From Cephalotus follicularis (lineage: Eukaryota > Streptophyta > Magnoliopsida > Oxalidales > Cephalotaceae): a stretch of DNA of 64,000 nucleotides. Shown here piece by piece: positions 44,701 to 56,100 of the stretch. The notes beneath the pieces are model-generated. The model was not told the origin of the DNA. It ran no database searches and saw only the letters and a list, made by a program, of their open reading frames with translations. The position numbers and the translations under genes are program-made. The stretch is taken from contig BDDD01001372.1 of assembly GCA_001972305.1 (NCBI GenBank), forward strand, positions 7,242 to 71,241. The letters run 5' to 3'. Each line of letters opens with the position of its first letter. The first letter of the stretch is position 1.

Positions 44701-47700
44701 ATTCTTTTTGCAAGCATACACCTAGATATGCTTGCAAATCTCAGCATTTGCTCACAGTAACATCTTAAAGATCAGAAAATCAAATTAATTTTTTTTATTA
44801 GAAAAAAGTTCATTAGTGCTAATGCAAATCTAGACAGTGCATTTCTCATTGTTAGACAATCCAACTACTTTGACAACTCATAGATTCCCATACCTGATGG
44901 CTGACTTCCAGAGGGAGGATTTGGTCTTTGCATATCATGTCCGCCACATGCCTATATTACATATAGTCATTTATTAATGCTCAGAAAAGCACCAGTACAA
45001 AATAATTTCAAAACTAGCACGTCCTTCTGATGATAGACTTTAGAGATATTCAAAGTAACCTTTTCACTCTTGACCTTGGATGCGTGTGCCAGTAAACCAG
45101 TTGAATTTGAACCTGGCGTACTGGGGGATGGATTCTGGTTAACTCGCAGTTTATCAGACTTTGATGCGTCAGATTCTTGAGCAAACGCTGAAGGTCGATT
45201 ATGTAAATGTGTTTTCTTTATGTCTTCTTCCACCAACCAACCTCCTGGTGGCTGTGATAAATAAGATGATGTTTGAGCAGGTAATCTAGATAGAAGAGGG
45301 GGTTGACCGGAGCTTTGATTCCTTAAATCTAGACCAGGCTTCACAGGATCGGAAGAACTGAAATCTCGTCTGATAGGGGCTCCAAGTAAACTAGGTTCTA
45401 AAACATAATTGAAGACACAATAAGAGGAGGAAGTCAAGGCATTGCCTTCAAAAGCAAAACATAAATCAGAAATCAAAATGATATGAACTTCATACTCTGA
45501 GAAGGTATGAGGGGTGCTAAAGATGTTGGACCAATTGCATTTGGAGTGATTGGAACAGTTGGCTGATAGGCTTCAGACCTCAACTCAGGGTTATTCATCA
45601 ACAAAGAAGTAGAAGAATCCAAAACATTCTTCTCATCCTGAAATATATATTAAAAAGTAGACTACCCATTTTCAGTCTGACATGCATTGAAACTGCAACA
45701 ACGGGAAGAATCAATGATAAACATGACATTATGCCAAATCACCGTAGGCCTGAGAAGCTAAGATGCAACAACTGAAGACAGAAAAGTATTTGCCCAAAGA
45801 CCAAACAATATGGTGTAAATTACAGGAAACTGTTTCTTTTTTAAGTACAAGAATTCTGCAATTACCGATTGGTTCAGTCTCCGTTCAACTTCGACACCAT
45901 TCATTCCCTCACTGATGGGCACACTAGGATTGCCATTTGGTACAAAACCAGCATCCTGCAATTCAGTAACAGAGATAAGATTGCACGCAAAAAAATCTCA
46001 ATACAACTAAACAAAAAGATACTTATAATTTGAATACCTCTGACATCAAGTAGTTGCTCACTTCTGGAGCAAGAGGTAAATTGGCCACCTCATCTTCATA
46101 AAAGACTTCAGAAAGTCTTCGCATCAAATTCTCATCAAACTCTCTACAAAACGTATGGCAGCATAAAAGAATAAATGCAACCATATTAAGTCAATTCTTA
46201 AAAAATAACTGTTATGGAAAATGCTTGGTCCATATAAAAGTAACAGCTCTTACTTGAAAAAGCAACCCCTGACATTGCATGCAACATTTCTTGCTACACA
46301 AAGGACTGGAACAGCATTCGCTATCTAGCAAAGAAAAATACAATTACATTCAGATTAAAATAACGAAAGAATCTCAATAAATAAGCTAAATAAGACATTT
46401 TAGTACCTCTGCTTGAGGAGCAAAATAAGGAGTGAAAGCAGGAACTACATGAACTTGAGGTTGATCCGTGTCTTCCCAAACCTTCAAACGATCATCAATC
46501 ACCATTGCCATCTTTGGATGAAACATGCCGTCCTGGAAGACATTTAGCAAAGATTTCTTGGAGCCTGCTAAGATAAAGAGAACCAATAATTTAACTGATG
46601 AATTGCTAAGAAGAAAAAAGAATGTTCGCCTCCAACACTTATAAAAAGCAAAACAACTCTGAACCATAGGCTAATTACTGAACTCATGGAGCAATTTCCA
46701 TTGCAGACCATCAGCAACAACTTCAATTCACCAAACCAAAGGAACTACTTACAAATGTTTGAAACATCAGAGTTTCAAACATGCTAATAAAAGCTAATAA
46801 AACCTGGATTTAAGCACAATAAAACTATTATAATAAAAAAAACATCATAAAAAATTTAATCATCCCACAGAATTTGATAAGCAAAAGATTCCAAACAGAT
46901 CAAGGGTATAAATATGCTAAACGTGGAAGGCTACTTGCCTGACTTAACACAAACAACACGATCCCCAAGTTTCTTTGAACCTATCAAGTTCGCCTCTGGG
47001 TCAAGAAGCCTCCACATTTCCAAGGCATAATCTCTTTCAGCCATAGTACAAACATATACCTCAAACCGTTTGCGACCTTTTGCAGTTAAGTAATTTCTCA
47101 AATCCTCCCATGCAGGCCGTAACCTCACCAGCACACTAGTGTCTCGAATCTTCATAGAGGAGAAAACAAATAGTTACAAGAAAAAAAGATCCAGTTCACT
47201 ATAGATATATCATAGAAAATCTACCTACCAACAAATTCAATTCCGTGTGTGTGTCCGTATAACAGACACTGAAACACACAAATCTACCAGAGCTATTAAC
47301 ATGCTCTTGACCTTCATCTATCTCAAAGAAAACAATACATCCATCTACACCAGTAAAGTCGATACACTAACGCAACCAAACAATTGAAGACATACATCTT
47401 TCCAAATTCTATCAGCTATTTATGACAGACTACCATCTATCATTCTACAATTTAAGCAATAAATCCGCAAATTCGCAATGAAAGCAAACATGTAACAAAA
47501 AAATATATCTGCATAAAATAACACTTAAAACAGAGAAAGAGTATCATCTCACATCGGGATTGATGCGAGTTAACACAATATTCTTATCCTGCAATCTGAT
47601 TACAGGCCGCACGATCCTCTCGTTGCCATCAGATAGCGAAGAAACTTCCTCCATTTGAACCTTCAACATCTTTCCATTATCAACAACGAAATCGCTCTCC

Positions 47701-48366
47701 GTGTACTGTTTCAACAGCATTCTGTCATCGATATACCGCTTCATTTCCGCAGACATTCCCGATATACTCACCTGATCAGTCTCGCGCGCAATCCAAGCTC
47801 GAAGCACCTCAATTCTGTCCTCGAACGACTTCATAGTGTTTGCAACAATAAGCGTCTCATCAAGATCAAACACAATCGCGAGGCACCGTAGATTCAGCAT
47901 CCCTAAGCAGGCATCGTAGAGACCTGAGGGAACCGAATAGCACCAAAAGCACGGAAACTTCTTCTGCTTACTTGGCATTGCCACCAAGTGAATCTCTTCA
48001 TCTCCAAGCAACACAACCGCCGTCTACAAAACACAATTGCATTACAAATCACTAAAATTAACTGAGCGAAACAATAAACGACAAAATAAACCGAACCTTG
48101 AATTCGTAGAAGCAAGAGGCATGGAGATTTATTAGATGAGGCTGTTCTGTTGGTGAAAATGATTCGAGCTTGCATCGAACAGAGAATGAAGAGATTGTTT
48201 GGAGAATCGAAAGAGGAGGACATCGCTCGCTTTGTGGAGATATATGATGGATACGAATCTCCTTGTTTGGGAATTGGAAATTGCTATTTGTAACTGGAAT
48301 AGTGTCCAGTTCTCCCAAACAAGCGTCACTGTGATACACCACAGATTTAAACCCTAAACGATTCAT
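41756..48366 (-). CDS. CPL2: RNA polymerase II CTD phosphatase-like protein (CPL2 type)
   Basis: Fifteen exons (high to low): 48366-48097, 48023-47553, 47149-46939, 46564-46407, 46324-46254, 46143-46038, 45955-45866, 45637-45496, 45397-45060, 44951-44894, 43944-43811, 43734-43681, 43501-43405, 42920-42760, 41833-41756. They give 812 residues in a continuous frame. The FCP1-type phosphatase domain has VFDLDETL (DLDET at 143-147, with the nucleophile Asp first), then [20 protein letters not shown] and [16 protein letters not shown]. One double-stranded RNA-binding domain lies at about 655-735 ([10 protein letters not shown]...[25 protein letters not shown]). CPL1 and CPL2 dephosphorylate the polymerase II CTD in the nucleus and affect stress-induced transcription. 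One such RNA-binding domain and this length fit CPL2 better than the longer CPL1. Intron 3 is GC-AG. Exon 15 is short and far (intron of 926 bp), so the C-terminus is less certain; without splicing there, the frame ends at 42727. Confidence 0.88.
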
Positions 48367-50190
48367 TCAAAATCACAATCGAGCCCCTGGTGAAGACAAA
48401 GATGGATGATGAATTCGTGAATGTGAGGAAAATTTAGGGTTTATTGTAAAATTTGGGACAATTTTTTTCTCTCACATTTCTCAGTCTCTCCCTTTCTCTG
48501 CACAAACTGCATAATGTTTCAAACAAGGGGGTGGGGTCTATATTTATAGGCCAAGTAGTCGGGTTAGTGGTTTAGCGTCTGTTTGGTTTCTATTTAGAGA
48601 TTCTTGTGTTCACTAAATACCCACAAATATATATATATCTATTCGTAAATAATATATGTAAGTACAAACTAATGTTTACGTGTTCCCTTGGATTACCTTA
48701 TTTGAGATTCTTTTTTACTATTTACTTACAAGTTGCATTAATTACCTTATTGTACGGACGAATTCTGTCTCAAAGTGAAAAATTTTCTAGTCATTTCTCA
48801 TATTCTTTTATTACGTAAATGGGTTCGGTAGACTTAATATATAAACGGAGACAAATAATAAAAAAAAACTAAACCATAACCGTCATGTTGTTATCCTAAC
48901 ACTTACTACGATTTTGTGGAAAAAGAAAAACAAAAATTTGATTCTGTATTGAAATTATGAAATTATTATTTATGTGAGGACATTCTCAATTTTACATGAA
49001 ATCCTAGTAAAGTGTATACACCAAATTTAAATTTTTTTTTTTTTGAAAGAAAGGAAAAGTGTGTGATTTGTCATGCTCTTTTAGGGAGTGGTAGGCCATC
49101 CATGTACAAGTGGCATGAGTATGGGTTGTCACTCCTGAGGGACCGCCTTTGCCCCGTCTGATCGGTGGCATAAAGTCCAACTTTTCAGTTCTTTAACCCT
49201 GATGAGAATTACTTTCTATTATTATATTATGTATTATTGATTTTTTATTTTTATTTTTTAATAACAAAAATTACGTTATATTATTTATCCTCTAAAAACT
49301 AAAATTACGTCTTTCATTTAATAACAACTACATACTATATTTTTTTCTTCTAAGAATTTTTTTTAATATCTTTATTTAATTTTTACATTTCTAAAAGATT
49401 AAGTTTTTATTAATAAATTTGAAGATTCATTTATTTTTTGTTTGAATTTTTACTACTATTTATATTATGAAACTTCATGTTATATGGTGTATGATTTTAC
49501 AAAGACATGATGATTCCAATATTTTCTTGTTTATTTTTAATGTTGCTAAATTGTGTATAATTTTAATTTTCATTGTCTTTTGTTATATTATTCTAATTCT
49601 CAATAATTTTTTAAATTATCCTCAAAATGTAAAATGACTTATAACTTTTTTATATTGTTATTCACCCTTTTATACTTCCAAGAAAAAAAAAAGAGTTTTT
49701 CCTGGTTAATTGTAAGATTTTTTTTGTTTGAACCAAACTCATAAGCAACTATCATTGTGTCATTAGTTGGGTTATTGCGAATCTTTTTATTATCTTGTTA
49801 TTCTAAAGTTTGTCATATACCCAACTCCAATGACTGCTTCTTATGGATGTTTCAGGTTAAGCATATATAAACAAGAAAGATTAGTCACTTGAACAAGATT
49901 GAAGGAAAGCACATGCAAATGAGTAGTAATTCCTCTCATGATTGAAGCTTTATCAAAACTTGCAACTCGCACTAAAAACATGAGATCCTGCTTTTCATCT
50001 GCAAAATACAACCAGTTTCATCTGTTTCTCCACTATTCTAATTTCTGCCATTGTTTCACATCAGCATAATACACAAAATTCATATGCATGGAATCCACAA
50101 AAGCCTATATACCTTGCAGCAAAAGTGTGTGCCTTTCAAAGGACACAAGGCTCATCCACAACAAAAACCGAAGGAAGACAATGTTTCTTG
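48367..50190. other. Intergenic DNA upstream of CPL2
   Basis: The first ~200 bases are the CPL2 5' UTR and promoter (minus strand), with a TATAAATATAGACC sequence on the minus strand near 48536-48549 as a TATA candidate. The rest is very AT-rich with long T-runs and holds no supported gene. Confidence 0.4.
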
Positions 50191-53100
50191 TCACCATGGG
50201 GCATTGGCAACTTCCTTGAACATGACCTCAAGCTTACCAGCACTCGCCTCCATTGTCTCAATTTCAGCATCAAGTCTATTTCTTCTCTCTTTTACTTCCA
50301 AAAGCTTTATTTTCAGAGTTCTCATCTCCTCTTCTGCAAGAGTGCGCTCAATTCTAGCTTCTCCATGCCTCTTAGATTTCAATGGCAGGTTCATAAGTTG
50401 GTATAGACGAGCACGTAGGAAACCTACATTCATGCCCAAATCCTCAAAGGCTTTCAAAGTTTTTTCCCAAGTGATGAAATCATTTTGAGAGGTAGTAAGC
50501 TTGGAAGCTCTAATGGCATCAGCAATGTTAATGGTCTCAGCAATCATTCCAGAAACTAACCTACAATTAAGACCCTCAAAAAGATGGTCATGAAGGAATG
50601 ACTTTTGACTACAACAGAGCTCATAGTACTTGGTTTGAAGGTGTTTGGAGAGCTCAGAGTTTATAATAAGACCATTCACAAGAATGGTGAAATCCTCAAC
50701 ACTTTTTACTTCCTTAAATTCCATAACAGAGTCTGACAATCTGATCACATCTAAAATTTCAGAGCCATCACTATCATTTTCAGGGTGATCTAGTATGGGT
50801 CCACATTTGGAGTCACAGATCATCACACTATCCTTCTGAGTATTTTCTTGAGTAATGTCCAACATTAAGAGCTCACAATCATTGGACTGTTTTTCCCAAA
50901 TCTCTATAACCTTATCTGCAGAATTTACGGATGCCAGCATAGACAATAAACAATGAGAAAATCAAAGGAGGTAACGTGACAGAGCCCCTTATAAATGAGA
51001 AGGGCAAAAATATTAGATTGAAGCTAAAATTCTGAAACAACTTACCTTGCTTCATTCCTTTAATGAAAGTATCCAATTTCATAAGGGCTAGAGCACCATC
51101 CACATCGTCTGAATCATTTCTTCTCACTATGTACACCTTAGAAAAAGACAGGCCCCAAGGCAACAACCAACCAGATATGACTATTCAGCGAAAGTGATAG
51201 CTTCATGCAGTAAACATGTAAAGTGTTTTAATACCTAACAATTCATCATCTATTGGAGGATCATATCTACAATAAACACAAGGAGAGCTTTGCTACCAAT
51301 CAAGTAACAATCAAGGCTAGGTCAGTATGTTATGAGAAACGACATAGTTTACTTAGGTCACGAGACTTGTTTGCAAACCAATTCTCAGGTTACTTAAAGC
51401 AGTCAATTTCTCCTCCTATTTTTCTACTTCTACTTAGTATCCAGGCACAATAGCAAGTAACATCAAGTATTATAAGTGCATTAAATGAAAGGTAACATAC
51501 ACACTGTAAAATAAGGTCTGATGTACCTTAAATCTGGTGGCTCTGACTAAGTGAAACACTAATACATCTCCCTCCAGTAAGTTATGATCCAAGGAAAACC
51601 CTCTCCATCCACCACTAAGGCCTGTCTTCTCCACTAGAAATTTTGTTTCATATTTATGCCCACTTTCATCTTCCAAGAAAATCATTGTATCCTGCTTTGG
51701 CAAATGCTTATTACAAAATTGCCTTGGAAGACCCTGCCATACAAAAATTTACCATAAACAACTCAATCAAGTAACCAACTGTTGGTAAAATTTTGAACAT
51801 GGACAGAAATTTAAGTGTACCAGCCAAAATCCACCAGATACGTGTGACGGGAGCATATACTTGATCATGGTAGGGAACTCAGGTGCTAGATTAGCTTGAA
51901 TTTCCTCTGCTCGCTCCATGACAGCAGACTTAGCTTCATCATCATGCAGGTCATCCAATTTCACTCTTTTTCGTTTAAGTCTAAGCAGTAAACAATCGAT
52001 GAAACACAATATTAAGATGCACAAGTTTCAATAAGCTTGAAGAGATCAAAAACAATTTAAGTAGATTCACTGACCCTGTAGACTCCCTTGCATTATGAAA
52101 TACATCCTGTCCTCCAAGAATTTGCAAAAACAATTCATAATTACACTCTGCAACTTTACAGAAACCATATCATCTTACAAAATGATGCAGCAAAATACAT
52201 ACTCCTAAACTATTCATTTTAAGACAAGGTTCACCAAAAAAAAAAATGACAGATTAAATGTTCAATTACGAATTTTCGATAACTGTTAACACTGATCAAA
52301 TCTAGAAACTGTTCCCTCCCTTCTGATGTTGTGTAGTGAAGACCATTCACTTTTTTATTTAGCTGGGAGCTAAACACCAGACTGCAATAACCCCATGCAC
52401 TCAAGACAGGGAAAATTATGTTAGACCAAGTTGTCATTGTCAACACAGAAAACTTATCACGGATATGCTGTTTTCAACAGCTGTTCTTGGAATGTGTTGT
52501 GACAAAGGGTAATAGGACCGCAAAATACAGATAACAATCTCACAATTTAAATAAATCAAGAAATAGCAGTAGACAAAATAAAGAAAATAGATACACCAAA
52601 ATTTAAGTGGTTCGGTGAAATTGCCTGGTCCACGGGAGAAGACAATACCAGAGTTTTACTAGGGGTATTTAAAACAAGAGTATACAACTCACTCAGTGTT
52701 TGCACTAAAACCCAAATCCCAAATACACCCAAACTCACAAAAGCTATAAACCAACTTCTCTTTTGCTCTCAACTTTGGTGGGTTAAACAACAATGAGCAC
52801 TGCCTATTTATAGGCAATGCTCTCCATTCACCAACCAAATAGTTGGTGAGTATAAATATAATTCATCAGCCAATGGTTGGTGATAGCCTCCAAATCAATA
52901 GTAAAAATAGGCAAAAGAAACGAGGTCTAGTTTTGGTTTCCAAAGTCAACATTTCAACAAATCTCCACATTGACTTTGCAAAACCAAAATGTAGTTGTCT
53001 TCACTAGAACTCTTCAAACTGTCTTCTCCGCAAAGCCCTCTTAGGGAGGGAACTCCTCAACTTCTATGTACACCAATCAAGTTCAAAGCTTGTTTGAACT

Positions 53101-56100
53101 TGATTACCGGAATAAGCTTCGTTAGCATGTCTGCTGGATTAATTGTTGTGTCAATCTTCTTCAAGCAATTGAGCCCTCTGGTATAACTTCTCGAATGAAG
53201 TGATATCTTACATCAATATGTTTGGTTCTTTCATGATACATTTGATTTTTGGTCAAATGTATAGCACTTTGACTATAACAAAATACAACAATAGTACTTT
53301 GTTCTAGTCTCAAATTAGAAACCAAACCTCTAAGCCAAATAGTTTCTCGCACTACCTCGGCTGTAGCCATATACTTTGCCTCTGTAGTAGACAAAGCCAC
53401 TGTCGACTGTAACGTCACACGCCAACTGATAGCACAACCAGAGAGAGTGAAAACATAACCAGTAAGGGATCTCCTTCTATGCAGATCTCCAGTATAATTT
53501 GAATCAACATAACCAATGCAAGATTCCGATCCACTATCACAATCATATACCAAGCCAATATTTGTAATGCCTTTCAAATATCGAAGTATCCATTTCACAC
53601 CCTTCCAATAATCCTTTCCTGGATGGGCCATATATCGACTGACAACACCAACGGCCTGTGAAATGTCAGGATGACTGCACACCATAGCACACATAATGCT
53701 TCCAACAACACTAGAATATGGAGCATGTGACATGTATTCCTCCTCGTCCTTACTTTGTGGTGACAAAGCTGTTGAAAGTCTGAAGTGTGCCACTGTTGAA
53801 AGTCTGAAGTGTGCCGCAAGTTGAGTATTCACAGGTTTACAATTCTGCATATCGAAACGTTGAAGTACTTTTTCAATGTACTTTTTCTGTGATAGAAATA
53901 GCTTTCCCGCTTTTCTATCTCTGTAAATCTCCGTCCCCAAAATCTTCTTTGCATCACCTAAATCTTTCATCTCAAACTCGTTACTGAGTTGAATTTTCAA
54001 ATTGTTGATATATGACATGTATTTAACAGCAATAAACATGTCATCAACATAAAGCAATAAATAAATAAAAGAACCATCTGACAATTTTCTGTGGTACACA
54101 AAACTGTCATAGTTACTTTGATTATAACCATGATTAACCATAAAGTTATCAAACCTCTTGTACCACTGACGTGGAGACTGATTCAAGCTATATAATGACT
54201 TCTTCAATTTGCAAATATGATATTCTTTACCTTCAACAATGAACTCCTCTGGCTAAGTCATGCAGATAGTCTCCTCAAGCTCACCATGCAAAAATACAGT
54301 CTTAACATCAAGCTGCTCAAGTTCCAAATCATATAAAGCAACCATGGCAAGTAACAAGCGAATAGAGCTATGTTTGAAAATGGGAGAGAAAATTTCATTG
54401 AAGTCAACTCCCTCCTTCTGACTACAGCCCTTTGCAACCAAGCATGCTTTATATCTAGCATCCTCAACTCCAAGAATTCCTTCTTTCTTCTTGAAAAACC
54501 ATTTGTAGCCAACAGCTCTCTTACCTTTAGGTAATTTCACCAATTCCCATGTCTGGTTCTTATGAAGAGACTCAATCTCATCAGTCATGGCGATGGTCCA
54601 ATGTGTAGAATCATTACAGGTGGTAGCTTCTGAATACGTGGAAGGCTCCTGGACTCCAAAGTCTTCTGCCAAAGTAAGTGCATATGCTACCAAGTCTGTA
54701 AAATCAACATATCTTGGAGGTGGCCTAATCTGCCTCTTCTGTCTGGCTGTCGCGATATTGTACTGTTGTTGCTCCTTTTGTGCATCAATATCATTTGAAC
54801 TAGAATCATACTCGTCGGATACGGGCTGATCTTGAGTATCCGATGCTACTTTTTGTGAAGCTGTTGAATATTGCTCCACCTTCTTGTTGATGCTCTCCTC
54901 TTGCTTTTCCGTACTGCCCTCCTTTCTTGGATTAAGAATGGCAGATTCATCAAAAGTAACATCCCGACTGACTATAAATTTAGGGGACTTATGATCCGTG
55001 CACCATAATCTATATCTTTTAACCCAATTGCATAAGCAAGCAAGATACACTTCTTTGCCCTTGGTTCAAGTTTACCCTCACTTACATGATAATAAGCAGG
55101 GCAACCAAATATTTTCAAACTCGAATAATCAGCAGGAGTACCGAACCATACCTCATATGAAGTCTTGCAATCAATCGTTGTTGATGGGAAACAATTTACC
55201 AAATTACAAGTTGTGTTAACAGCTTCAACCCAAAAAACTTTAGACAACAGCGTTAGAGAGCATGCACCGTGCCCTTTCCAATAGAGTTCTGTTCATCCGC
55301 TTCGCAACTCCATTTTATGTGGAGTATATCTGACCGTGCGGTGCCGAACAATGCCTTCATTCTTGCAGAACTCATCAAAGTCACCTCTACAAAATTTCAT
55401 GTCGTTGTCTATTCTGAGACGCTTGACTTCTTGCCCGTCTGCTTCTCAACCAAAGCCTTCCATTGCTTGAAGGTGACAAATACTTCAGATTTTTGCTTCA
55501 AAAAATACACCCACACCTTTCTTGAAAAATCATCAATTAACGTTAAAAGATACCGACAACCACCGTGGGATAGTTCTTGAGAAGGACCCCAAATATTTGA
55601 ATGGATATAATCCAATGTGCCCTTCGTTCGATGGATGGCTGTGCTGAATTTGACTCTGCATTGCTTCCCGAAGACACAATGCTCACAAAAGTCAAGTTTG
55701 TCAATATTCTGTCCACAAAGCAAACCTTGTTTGCTTAAAATCACCATCCCTCTCTAGCTCATGTGGCCCAACCGCATATGCCACAAGTGAGTAGTATTTG
55801 TAACTGTATCTGAATCTCTTGAAGATGATACACCAGCGGAGCCTGTAACTGTAGTGCCTTGAAGAACATAGAGGGCATTGATCTTGTTGCCTTTCATCAC
55901 CAACAATGCGCCTCGGAAAAAAAAAAAAAAACAACATAAACAATGTATCGATAGCCTTTGGAGTCAAGTGTGCCAAGAGAAATCAAGTTCTTCTTTAACT
56001 CTGGAATATGTCTAACATTTGTCAGAGTCCTAACAGTTCCATCATGCATCCTGATTCAGATTGTGCCTACACCACCAATCTTACAGGCCATGTTATTGCC

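Noticed and set aside
52231..52446. Additional B3-gene exon in the 71-codon minus-strand frame
   Set aside because: No similarity to B3-protein N-termini and no convincing splice pair. The exons at 58111 and 52106 already match in phase.
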